Of a DNA stretch of 64,000 nucleotides, positions 1 through 9,851 are shown piece by piece. Origin of the DNA: Baylisascaris procyonis (Eukaryota > Nematoda > Chromadorea > Rhabditida > Ascarididae); contig JAZARR010000034.1 in NCBI GenBank assembly GCA_037389465.1, positions 1-64,000 of the forward strand. Reading direction: 5' to 3'. Position 1 is the stretch's first letter. Every line of letters starts with the position of its first letter. The position numbers were made by a program, and so were the translations under genes. The notes below the pieces were generated by a model that made no database searches, had not been told where the DNA came from, and was given only the letters and a program-made list of their open reading frames with translations.

Positions 1-443
1 GCAACTGATAGCACGCGACGAAGAATTCGAATCATTGTGAATATACACCTGTAGTAAATAATGTGGGCAATGAAGTCTATCTTATTCAGTTGCACCAATC
101 AGCAACGGTGCTTTCAGAATATCAGAAAAATACACAAACAAATACACACAGAAATAACTGAAAAATCAGCGGTGTCAGTAATAGTTAAACATAACTGCCT
201 GAACGGACTTACAAAAGTCGGCTGAAATTCAATATTTGCTCATTCGCTCAGAAATTTATGAACGGTTAACCTCAAAACTGCTACGCAAATCATATGGAAA
301 AGAGGTCCAGAAATTACGAAAATAGACAGTCAAATAATGCCTCTCAATGACAACATTAAACACGACTTTGAGAACGAGAGTAGATGCAAAAACTGTAGGT
401 AGGAAGTAGAAAATGGTAAAAAAAATACTTTGTCATCAAGCAC
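1..443. other. Non-coding or unassigned
   Basis: I see no recognisable gene here. One splice-acceptor-like site near 108 (ctttcag) is followed by a short open frame on the plus strand, but it matches no family I know. If the exon candidate at 444-626 is real, this stretch is its downstream (minus-strand) intron or 3' sequence. Confidence 0.4.
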
Positions 444-626
444 GCTTCTCGCCGAGAATAGTTTCCAGTGCCCAGCTATGATACGAAAGCTGAAGTGATG
501 ATAATGCTTGTCGAGTGGCGTACTGGCGGGTGGTGGTGGACTAGACGCCGGCCTGCATGGCACCAACGATACATTCGACTGCTGCCTCAGGGTGACTGCG
601 TTGCCTTTCTTTGAGCGTGACTCCTT
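444..626 (-). CDS. Possible internal exon of an unidentified gene
   Basis: On the minus strand an acceptor (aatttgcag) precedes 183 open nucleotides (61 codons, phase 0 to 0) that can end at a GT at 442-443. The block is clearly more GC-rich than its surroundings and encodes a basic start (KESRSKKGNAVTLRQQS) followed by a proline-rich run (SSPPPPAS). The frame stays open on both sides, so the limits are uncertain; an alternative donor would shorten the exon. I do not recognise the protein. If real, it belongs to a minus-strand gene running off the left edge. No partner exon was found in the window, so confidence is low. Confidence 0.28.
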
Positions 627-3049
627 CTGCAAATTATCCAAAATTGCGTTTATGAAAGAGTTCTTATAGTGAAGCAACTGACGCATTGAAGCAATTTCAC
701 AACTACGGCAACCGACAACCAACTGACAAGTGGAATGAAGCAATGAAATAACCACAATAAGTTCTTAGAGTGAATGCACTTCCGTTCCCTTCAACTGTGC
801 AGCAGCAGAAGCAAAAAGCGAGTATACTGAGGATTGCTGTGGGTTACAGCAGCATAAGCGACTGCAGTTTAATGATCATCTGCTAGACCATAAATAGTTT
901 GTTGTAGCCAAACCAAACAGCAGTAATATATCACATCTCATCAAGTGAACTACTGTACCAAAGACCAAACTGCAGTAAGGTACTGTAGCGTTGCTGAGCA
1001 AGCTACAGTATATTGCTGCTAAGTACATTACCCACTGCTGTATGATATTTGAAATGTGAGAATCAAATTGCTAGTAGGCTAGCAGGTTATAATATTAATT
1101 ATCAGCAAATTGTTACACTAGATTAAAAAAAAATAAATGTACTATTAAAAGGCTGATCGTTGAAATGCTTCATTCCATGTCGAATGACAGTATTGTCAAC
1201 GGAGTGAGGATGTTCTACTGATATTTAAAAAAAAACTTTTTGGTTGACTCGCGAACTCTCCGATTGGTTCAAAATGTGCCTGCAAGCGTATGCTATAATC
1301 AAAGTTCCTTCTGGTGAAATTTCATGGAATTAAGTTGCCTAAGAATACATTTGACGTGTGCGTCAGTTTGTTTAAAACAGCGAAGAGAATATTGAGGAGG
1401 CAGTTTTTAAACCGTCACAGTGTTTTTCATAAGAAGTAAAAAGGATTGGATATGAGGAAAGACGAAAACAGCACATGCATCCGATCGACAAACAAAGAAG
1501 GCTTCTTTCTATAGCCGTGAAAGCTGCCTTAAGAGCGTTTCCTCGTTGCCACAATGTGCGCTACGCACATTTACTCGCATTGTTTGCCTTCGAATTGTTT
1601 TTTTAGGACATTGCCGAAATATGACATTTATAAAGACATTTATATATCAGAATCAACGCTTTTAAGCAGCTGAAATTCACGACAGGCAAGCGAAAGCATA
1701 ATAATTATTCAAATTGATGGAGGCAAGTGCTGAACTTGAAAATGGTCGATAGAATGCAGAACGCATATGAAGTCACAAAAAAACATACGGCAATATAACT
1801 ATACTACGCTTGTCCACCAACTAAGCTCCATATCAACTGTGCACGAATATCGTTGACTTGACGTGTACAAGAAAAAAAACGCTCGAGGGAACTTTGTGCC
1901 GATGAAATGCACTTCGCCGTTTCACTGCCGCCCACTAATGTGATAATAATTAGCTGCTGAAATTTTCGACAGGTTTCTTTGAAGCCGAATCCTCTGCTAG
2001 TGCAAACGTACTGCCATAGCGGAACTTCACCCATACCCATGACAATTCATCCTCTTTTCTGTTATGTAAGCGTGCCCGTGAACAATGCCCTTTCCTTTAA
2101 AGAACTAAAGCGAAGAGAGGGGAGAGGGGATAAAAACTTTGAAACGAAAAGTTCGAATTTCACATTTTGCTTTAGTGGAATAATGATACCAGATAAGCGA
2201 AGCAACCGATGCCATATGCAAGTGGGCCAAATTTTAATGGAAAGGAAGAGCGAGCCAATGGAGACCAGCGAGACCTCGTGCCATTTGGACCGCCTCCATC
2301 TATGCATTTTGCGGACTTCATTGTGCACTCTAAACTCATTATGGAGAGACTGCACGCCATCATTAGGGGAAATCACACTGAAAACCGCTATTAGTTGGCA
2401 ATCGAAATTCCACTTGCAAATCATTTATGAAGTAGCACTCGAAGCGCAGTCATTCAGCGTAACATTTCAAGTATCTGGGATATAATGTTTAAGGCTGATT
2501 TGAAAACGATGACCTTGCTAGCGTGACATCCAGAAGTCAGTGTATTTACGGAAATATCACATTGAACCGACACTAAAATGAGAAGAAGCGATTACCAGAT
2601 GGAACAGCATGCTAAACCAGCTAACTGTCACGATAGACTCGCTTGCAATTTTCTTCAAGCAGTTTTGCATGTTGTCAACAAATAATGAGTACGCGGAATA
2701 CCCCTTCATATTTCGACTAGCCCAGACGTACTTGCAAAACCTGCAGAAATTCGTTTAAGTGAAAATACATCCGATTCAAAATGCATGCAAGCTGTTCAGG
2801 CAGGTACTATACAACCCCTTTCGACGGTGATGAATCAGCTGAATCACTGATATAGGACGGTATCTCAAGGCAAACATCGTGATCATCAAATTTCACAGCT
2901 GTATATTGGTGGTTCACGAGCTAAAACCAGTGGACAGACAGACAGACACATACATACACATTAACATAAATGGCGCCCCCACAGTGGGTCTTGCAAATGC
3001 ACGCTAACAAAAACACGTAAAAAGAAATTTGGAAATCTGCGGGTAGGAT
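627..3049. other. Non-coding or unassigned
   Basis: No gene is supported. The stretch holds clusters of short ACTGCAGT/TACTGTAG-like words around 830-1040 and a degenerate GACA/CATA simple repeat near 2933-2965 (cagacagacagacacatac). Opposed open frames at about 1980-2485 (plus) and 2062-2424 (minus) show no family motif or convincing splice sites. Confidence 0.4.
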
Positions 3050-3462
3050 TTGCCATATACACACGCGCGGAAGAAATATAGAGATAGTATTCATGTTATT
3101 AACTGCCCTTCTCGTTCAGCAGAAAAATTTTTGATTGTACCAAGCGAACAGTGATGAAATAAGATTTGAGATCCGGTTTGAGAGAGCATTGAAAGGTCAA
3201 TTAGAATCACTCATAACTTGAATTAAATTCAGGAGATTTTGTACAAGGTTAAATTCATTTGCATAACACCGCTGTTGCATTTTGATATTGCCAGACCTGC
3301 TGTTTGTCTTCATGATTTATTACTGCTCGGAATGAATCTGCGCCACACATCAGAGAAATCCAGAGCTGTCCAGCCAAGATTTTTAAAACTCTACTTATAA
3401 TCACTTAACTTATTGCATTAAAAAAAAGAATGCTTATGATGTCTGTTGCATTTAGTATATCA
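3050..3462 (+). repeat. Left arm of a long inverted repeat
   Basis: This ~413 bp segment is matched in reverse complement by 4582-4992. The best conserved core is 3270-3410, for example gcataacaccgctg, atattgccagacctgctg and gcgccacacatcagagaaa. Similarity fades outward through cccttctcgttcagcag to tgccata. By eye the arms are mostly identical with scattered substitutions and small indels. No coding frame was recognised. Confidence 0.75.
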
Positions 3463-4581
3463 CGACCGGTGATTAGTTGTGCTGTGATGAGGCTGCCCTC
3501 CACTGTGTTCCTTTTCTTGTATGTGAGCAGGAGTGTGCGAGTGCAGAGAGGTTTTCCTCTATTTACATTATGGGTAAGTAGCTGTTGGTTTATGCAATTT
3601 GCAAAAGGATGAACCTAACTTTTTGTTCATTTTCTGCATATGTAATCTAACATTGGTGCAACATCTTCATCACACTCCTTCAAATACTCCTTTGCGAACG
3701 AAATTAGCGACTCGTGGCATGATCTGATCCAAGATATTGTCACTTTTGAAACGATGGCCAATTTCCAAAGAGAACTGTTGGGTGATTCCATGCATATATT
3801 AAACTTCGAGTCTACCACTGGTTTTGTTCAAAAGCGATTTTTTTTATTTCTCATACTGTTGTGCGTTGTAAGTTCGATGCCGTGTCATTGTTATTCAAGT
3901 ATTATTTCCGTGTTGCTCGAGGGAAACTTCATTCACAGAAGAGAACGGACAACACAAACGCGCCCTTTTAGTATTCAAGAACGAAATGAATAGTGTTCAC
4001 TCACGAGTTTTCGCATTTAACCTGCATAGTTTTTAATACCATTCTAAAAATCCATATTGTACTTTAGTGCCAAATGTTCGCTATAGTGTTGCTATGTGGT
4101 CTAGCGATTTTTTAGAGCGTTTATAAAATGGAGAGCACCTGTATTCCCCTGCTTCATTGTACCATGTTTTCGAGAAGTGAATTAGTTTGTTGTGAAGGTC
4201 CGTGAGAAGTGTGCAACTTGCGTGAAGAAGGAGCTGAATAAATGCAGAGCGCGTCGAAATTCCGCAGTGTGCAACTTTTTCTCCTAAAATTGAGGTTTTA
4301 TGAAGTTATCGTAAGCACTAATAGGGAGGGAAAAGGCAATTTAGTTAAAGGCCGCTCAATAATAACAATGGGGACAAAAATTTATTTGCGAACAGAGCAA
4401 CAGAAAATGAAACGAATTTCATGGGACAAAGGGATCGGAAATGATATCAGATAACACCGTCAGTCAGCAGGAAGTACTCGAAAGATCAAGTCAACAAATC
4501 TGGAAAAAGTCGACTGGAGGAAGGCAGATAGACTGCAATGACTTCTAACGACAATTCAACGACAAGACCAATCAATAGTCT
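3463..4581. mobile_element. Spacer between long inverted-repeat arms, possible DNA transposon
   Basis: About 1.1 kb lies between two inverted ~410 bp arms, so 3050-4992 as a whole has the layout of a long-TIR or foldback DNA transposon. The short open frames here (for example 3627-3818 minus and 3754-3993 plus) carry no transposase motif that I can identify, so any element would be non-autonomous or decayed. I could not define target-site duplications because the arm ends fade gradually. Two copies of a dispersed repeat inserted head to head would look the same. Confidence 0.4.
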
Positions 4582-4992
4582 TGATATACTAGTTGCCGTA
4601 GATATCACAAGCATTCTTTGTATTATGCAATGAATTGAGTGATTATAAGTAGAGGTTTAAAAATCTTGGCTGGACGGCTCTGGATTTCTCTGATGTGTGG
4701 CGCAGATTCATTCCGAACAGTAATAAATCATGAAGACAAACAGCAGGTCTGGCAATATCAAAATGCAGCAGCGGTGTTATGCGAAAGAATTTGATGTTGT
4801 ACAAAAGTTTCTGTATTTAATTCAAGTTACGAGTGGTTCTAATGGACCTTTCAATGCTCTTTAAACCGATTCACAAAGCTCATTCCATCGCGGTTCGCTT
4901 AGTATAACGTAAAGTTTTACTGCTGAACGAGAAGGGTAGTGTTGCTCGTTAATAATACGAATGCTATTTCTCTTCTGCGCATACGTATGGCA
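4582..4992 (-). repeat. Right arm of a long inverted repeat
   Basis: Reverse complement partner of 3050-3462. The strongest blocks are ctctgatgtgtggcgcagat, cagcaggtctggcaatat, gcggtgttatgcg and, near the outer end, ctgctgaacgagaaggg. Confidence 0.75.
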
Positions 4993-5955
4993 CAGTATCT
5001 CTCTTATAAATGCATCTCTCTTTTGCGCATAGCTGTTATAATCCAAAGCATACAGAAGCCACAATAATAAAATCCCTTAATCGTTGGCACAGCAGACAAG
5101 TGTGAGCGATATATATGAGCATAAAACTAACAATGAAGACCTTGTGGCCTGGATGATAAACGGTTAGTCTCCCAATACTCTCTCAAACATGGTGTTTATT
5201 TCCCACGAAAGGGATAAATTCTCAACTGCATTGGTTCATAAAGAAGCAAAAATGTTGTCAAGAACATCAATTAAGAACACCAGAAATTGATAGGTCGAAC
5301 ATTTCATGCATTTGTTATGTGCGCCAAATCTCATCGCAGCAGTTTTAATGATTAGCTAGCCGAACCACCTAAAGAAAAGGGCACAGGTGCACTCATAGGT
5401 ATATGGAGGTATTTGTGCTTGCAGAGTTTTAATGCAGACTTCGGCTCGTCAGCAACATGTGCAAGGTTTATCGTGGTCTTACGAAAGGGCATTGTGCCGA
5501 TGCTGCCCAGATGAACTCGATTATGGAACAAATGCTACGCCGGATATATTCAAAGAAGTGCGCATGAGCAGGGATAGCGAAATTTCTGGATGGAATGCCA
5601 CAAAACGGGATGAGTGCCACTAACAGGACGCGTCCCTCTGCTAGCAATTCACGCTCTTAAGTACTTCGTATATAAATATACACCGAATTGGAGTCACACA
5701 ATTTGAACTTCGAGCGTATAAACAAGAAGTTGGATTCTGAAAATGGCTGCAGCAGACGGATATATTGCAGGCTTGAGTTATATCGTCCCGTAAAATCGGA
5801 AATATCGCGCTGCTAAAACGGTGATGAAAGAGCGACAATGGAGAAGCCTTGGAGAGACTTGACAGGGCGCATGAACAGCGAATAGCTTTGAGACTATTGC
5901 GTGACTTCCCAACTAGCGATGAAGGAAACAACAGAATGCGCAATCACTCTCCTTG
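4993..5955. other. Non-coding or unassigned
   Basis: No supported gene. Short open frames at 5432-5623 (plus) and 5641-5943 (minus) have no recognisable motif. Confidence 0.4.
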
Positions 5956-6010
5956 AGGAAAGCTGAGCGTTGTTGATGAGCATTCACATTATAAATAGAA
6001 GCAAACATTT
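5956..6010 (+). repeat. Left copy of a ~55 bp flank duplicated around the LTR element
   Basis: The segment starting aggaaagctgagcg and ending aaatagaagcaaacattt recurs at 13633-13686, just outside the other end of the BEL/Pao element. The copies match except for 4-5 bases in the middle (gttgttgatgag here, gtctacatgag there). BEL/Pao integrases normally make target duplications of only a few bases, so this is far too long for an ordinary one. Confidence 0.8.
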
Positions 6011-7150
6011 GTCGCGAAGATTCGCGAATGAGTTAGCGGGCTGCGGCACACAGTAAATCAAACTGTGTGTCAACGCAATAACTCAAAGAACGATCTAAGT
6101 TGATCTCTGACTGTGGCGACTATATCGTCTTCTAATGCGGCGTTGCGGTCGTGTCTAAACGCGTGTCTTCTAATGCGTCGTGTGTAAGCGTGTAAGTGTA
6201 GCGCCTTTACTTCATTTGTCAGCACTTTCTTCTTCATTGTTTTTTCTGAATTTAAACTTTATTTTCATGGTTACTTGTGGATTGCCTCAAAGTTCCACGA
6301 TCTCGTCAGTAGTTTGTGACGTTTTTTTTCACTCTCCTCGTCATTTGTTTGTACCTTTTCGTTAGCTCATTACCAGAATCATCGCATTTGACTCAGATCA
6401 TGTTTTATGATGGTTTTGTATTCGTTTTTCGAGTATATCGCGTTTTTACGTTGTTTGTAAAGCATCAGAAGGTTTAATTACCCAAGTTTGAGGTGTCGGG
6501 CGATTCGCACGCAAAAAGGTGTCCCCCGAACCGTGTGAACAAACTTGGGACGGACCAACCAGGAGGTTGGTATAGCCAAGCACAAAAAGAAGAAAAAGGG
6601 CGCAAGCGGACGAGCCCTCATCAAAACAGGCCGGTTTCTTTGTTGAAATCAATTATTACTTTTCAAGTTGTCCAGTAGCCACAAGCCCGAAGAATCAACC
6701 TCAGAGCGGGAGAAAAGAAATTGCGGTGAACGGAATCAACCGCACGAGATAGGCACTGATACCTTGATAATCTGATAACTGGGTGTCGGCACGAAAGCAA
6801 CCGCCCGACACCTCGTTTCTCTTGTGCTTATATTGCGTTTCAGTGCATCATACCGTGAGACAGTTGACAATAAGTATCATATTCTGAAGGTGTGTCCCGC
6901 TCATTCGGTGTTATATTGCTCATTTCGCTCAACCTGCCCCAAGTCAAAGCTCTGGCCTTCGATTGTCGTTGTTTCGTTTATTGCTTTTATATTGCCGATT
7001 AATTTTGACAGGCCTGTGCAGCTTGTTGGTTTTACTTCACGTGCATTGTGACCTTAACTTTGTTGATCTCTTTTCTAATAAACCGTCGATCTCTTCTTTA
7101 TCTTTTTCTGTCGTCTACATACGACCACCAACTTCGTTTTGTTCACGACA
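6010..7150 (+). repeat. 5' LTR of the BEL/Pao element
   Basis: It begins TGTCGCGAAG and ends ...CACGACA, so it has the TG...CA termini. It matches 12553-13633 over nearly its whole length. A polyadenylation signal AATAAA lies at 7077-7082. The end is set by the primer-binding site that starts at 7159. The last ~50 bp have no counterpart in the 3' LTR. Short open frames within it are not genes. Confidence 0.9.
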
Positions 7151-7158
7151 GAAAAATT

Positions 7159-7177
7159 TGGTGCCACGAGCCGGGAG
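7159..7177 (+). other. Primer-binding site (tRNA priming)
   Basis: TGGTGCCACGAGCCGGGAG follows the 5' LTR after an 8-base spacer. It starts with TGG, the complement of a tRNA CCA tail, and has the TGGTGCC...CCGGGA form usual in BEL/Pao elements. I did not assign the tRNA. Confidence 0.7.
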
Positions 7178-7190
7178 TTAAGCAGTTACA

Positions 7191-8606
7191 ATGTCGGGAG
7201 TATATCGGCAGGCTATGGGACCCACAAAGGGTAGGTTGATAGGGTATCTGAAGGAAATCCCGGGGTTAGAAGTCCCAAAAATTGACGACCCCCCAGCTAA
7301 ACAAATTGCTTCTCTCGAAGATCAAGTTGAAGAGTTTGACAGCTACATGCATAAGATAAATGCCGCTATCGGTGTGTTAGAAAAATATCACGAACAATGG
7401 CTCTCTTTGAGAATCAGTTTAAGAGGAGATGAAGCAAAAGAGGAAGATCGCATGTATCAACAAATGGTAGACGATCCGAATGGAGTGCTCCAAGTTATGG
7501 AGAAAGCTCGAGAAACTCTTGAGCTAGTTGAAAGCCGAAAACAAAAAGCAGTAAGACTACTCCACGGATTACAGGATAAAAATAAGGCTGAAGCACAGGA
7601 GGTAACTGAACTGCCAAGATCGGCACCGAGAATTAAACTTCCAAAATTGGAGCTAGCTACTTTTTCGGGAGATATACGCAAATGGCCTGAATTTTGGTCT
7701 TCATTTGAGGCAGCAGTAGATCAACAGCCAATACCCGACGTCAATAAACTCAACTATTTACTCAGTAGTCTGAAAGGTGCGGCTTATGCAACAGTAGCTG
7801 GATACGCAATTACGGCCTCCAATTACAGAGTAGTGGTGGACGTTTTGAAAAGGCGTTATGGAAATGAAGTCCTCATCAAAAAATGCCTTCATGATGAGTT
7901 GAGGAGGTTGCCTCAGGCGGATCCTAGAAATCCTAGGGTCGTTCTAGACGAGGTCGAAAGAATTCTCAGACAGCTAAATGTGATGAATGAGGATACGAAT
8001 CATCCGATAATCGAGCTGATGGTAGAGGAGAAATTGCCGAGGTGGATCTTATTCGAAGTTTATGAAAAGAAGAGTGAAGACCCGTCTTGGAATGTCGATA
8101 AACTTCGTGAGTATGTCGACAAATTGATTGCTCGAAAAGAAACGATAATGCGCGTGACCAGTAGCATGACGGCACAGAGAAGAGATCGTCATGAGGACAG
8201 AAAGCCGATAAAGTATGACTCAAAGGAAACTTCTGCATTTTCCTCAGCAGTAAGCAACTACCGGGGGAGGAGAGAAAATCAAGCGCCGAAAAGTAAAAAA
8301 CGAAGTTGTGCCTTTTGCGGAGGCCCTCACTGGAATAGTGATTGCCATGAGTACGCAACCGTGAAAGAGCGCAGTGGTCGGATAAGAGAGAAAAGGCTTT
8401 GCTTCAGGTGTCTCGCAGAGGGACATAGCGCAAAGGATTGCGCAAGGAGAGGAATGTGTTTCTATTGCAGAGAGGAACACAACTCGGCGCTCTGCCCAAA
8501 GAGGGAGAATAAAAGTGGTTCCGAGAAAGGAAGTAAACCGAAGGAACCAGAAGACAATAGAGAAACAAAAAGTCACTTTCGAAAAGGAAGTAAACCGATC
8601 ACCTGA
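7191..8606 (+). CDS. gag: Gag polyprotein of the BEL/Pao element
   Basis: Intact 471-codon frame that starts 14 bases after the primer-binding site. Gag forms the virus-like particle and packages the element RNA. Residues ~30-150 are charged and probably coiled-coil. Residues ~150-310 form the conserved BEL/Pao gag core (PKLELATFSGD, then WPEFWSSFEAAVD). Three zinc knuckles lie at residues ~373-435 (CAFCGGPHWNSDC, CFRCLAEGHSAKDC, CFYCREEHNSALC), all CX2CX4HX4C. The lysine-rich tail beyond ~440 overlaps the protease frame, which is in another frame from 8515. BEL/Pao elements usually have one gag-pol frame, so the end at 8606 may result from a frameshift near the A-run at ~8567-8575. Confidence 0.9.
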   Translation: MSGVYRQAMGPTKGRLIGYLKEIPGLEVPKIDDPPAKQIASLEDQVEEFDSYMHKINAAIGVLEKYHEQWLSLRISLRGDEAKEEDRMYQQMVDDPNGVLQVMEKARETLELVESRKQKAVRLLHGLQDKNKAEAQEVTELPRSAPRIKLPKLELATFSGDIRKWPEFWSSFEAAVDQQPIPDVNKLNYLLSSLKGAAYATVAGYAITASNYRVVVDVLKRRYGNEVLIKKCLHDELRRLPQADPRNPRVVLDEVERILRQLNVMNEDTNHPIIELMVEEKLPRWILFEVYEKKSEDPSWNVDKLREYVDKLIARKETIMRVTSSMTAQRRDRHEDRKPIKYDSKETSAFSSAVSNYRGRRENQAPKSKKRSCAFCGGPHWNSDCHEYATVKERSGRIREKRLCFRCLAEGHSAKDCARRGMCFYCREEHNSALCPKRENKSGSEKGSKPKEPEDNRETKSHFRKGSKPIT

Positions 8607-8853
8607 CGAATCGGCGTTGACAGCGGCGGTCACCCAAAAGCGAAGGGAAAAGAAGACCGTTTTGCTTCTTTGTAAGGAGGTGAACGTGTACAATCCGGAG
8701 AAACCGGAAATGGGGAAAACTATTTTTGCGTTCTTTGACGCGGGTTGTCAAGGATCATTCATAACAGAAGAACTTTGTGATCAACTGAAGCTGACTACTG
8801 GGAAGCCAAATATCCATAGCGGGATTCGGCGCTCAGCAACCGAAATGTTATGA
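8515..8853 (+). CDS. Pol, protease segment (frame-broken)
   Basis: This frame carries the aspartic protease that would cut the Gag-Pol precursor. The active-site block is FFDAGCQGSFI with Asp at 8737-8739. Retroviral-type proteases normally have D-S/T-G there, so the alanine is unusual and could mean an inactive enzyme, natural variation or a base error. The segment ends at a stop caused by a frameshift near 8820; the coding sense continues in the next frame up to 9427. Its ATG is not a real start, since the segment should be read through from gag. Confidence 0.75.
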   Translation: MVPRKEVNRRNQKTIEKQKVTFEKEVNRSPDESALTAAVTQKRREKKTVLLLCKEVNVYNPEKPEMGKTIFAFFDAGCQGSFITEELCDQLKLTTGKPNIHSGIRRSATEML

Positions 8854-8859
8854 TACAAA

Positions 8860-9427
8860 GCAGGTAAACATTACGTTACAACTGAAAAACGGAAATAAAA
8901 AACAGATCAGAGCCAGTACAATGCCCTTTTTGACCAAAGAGCTTCAAAGAATAAATGTTGAATCCAACGAAATTCTCATCCCAAACGCAAAACAAAAGCA
9001 TTGGCTGTGTATTCCGGAAAAATGGGAACAACCGCAGCTAATAATTGGTGCAGATTACTTCTTCGACCTGATCGAAGGTTCACAGAAATTACCATCCGGG
9101 TTCCACCTGGTCAAATCGAAAGTTGGAGATATGCTAGCAGGAAGTGGTTATGCAAAACTAGATACACAAAGAGCCTTTTCATCTGCAGATACGGCGTTAG
9201 TAATGACATCTGCTGCAGTTACTAGTGAAGCAGATATTGACCAATTCTGGAGATTGGAAACGCTTGGGATTGACGACCCAATAGACTCAAAAGAGGATGT
9301 CGCAGCACTAGAACAATTCAAAGCAACAATAACTAAATCGGAAGATGGTCGATATGTCGTGAACTGGCCGTGGAAATCTGCCACGCCTAAAGTCCTTATA
9401 ACTTCGGCCTATGCATTGGCAGACTAA
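8860..9427 (+). CDS. Pol, protease to RT linker segment (frame-broken)
   Basis: Continuation of pol in a new frame. It covers the C-terminal half of the protease (for example IIGADYFFDLI, a block conserved in BEL/Pao proteases) and the linker before RT (FWRLETLGIDDP, then the DGRYVVNWPWK motif typical of the pre-RT region). The first in-frame ATG is at 8921, but the sense clearly begins upstream. It ends at 9427 through another frameshift near 9420, and the sense continues out of frame to the RT block. Confidence 0.75.
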
Positions 9428-9838
9428 GGTCCACGTTGAAACGCTTAAAGGGAGACGAGGAATTGTTCAAAAGATACGATGATACCTTCCGACAACAGCT
9501 AGAATTAGGTATAATCGAAAAAGGCACCCAAAGTCCCAGATGGACCTCTCATTTCATATATACCACATCAAGCAGTCTTAACCCCTCAAAAATCGACAAC
9601 TAAATTACGGGTGGTTTTTGATGCGAGTGCTAAAGACGAGAGAGGTAATTCCCTGAACAGTCAATTGCTCAGAGGCCCAGTGATGTTAAACAATTTAGCA
9701 GGCGTACTGTTAAGGTTTCGAACTTCTAAATACGTTATTCTTGCTGACGTAGAAAAAGCGTTTCTGCAACTGGAGCTGAATGTGAAGGATCGTGATACGA
9801 CCCGGTTTTTGTGGGTAAAGAAAGGGTCCGGTCGATGA
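9428..9838 (+). CDS. Pol, reverse transcriptase N-terminal half (frame-broken)
   Basis: Carries the start of the RT palm and fingers: GIIEKG and SPRW in one frame (9430-9575), then after a frameshift near 9580 the motif RVVFDASAK, followed by the catalytic block ILADVEKAFLQLEL, whose Asp is the first metal ligand of RT. The frame stops at 9838 through a one-base shift beside an AAAGGG run. The function is copying the element RNA into cDNA inside the particle. Confidence 0.85.
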
Positions 9839-9851
9839 AAACAATATCGAA

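Noticed and set aside
1979..2485. 168-codon open frame, plus strand
   Set aside because: It overlaps a 120-codon frame on the other strand, has no motif, and no clear acceptor or signal peptide. One part (2209-2394) reads protein-like but has a stop directly upstream and no usable splice site.
6180..7181. Short open frames within the LTRs (also 12721-13634)
   Set aside because: They lie in LTR sequence, are repeated in both LTRs with frame differences, and have no known role.
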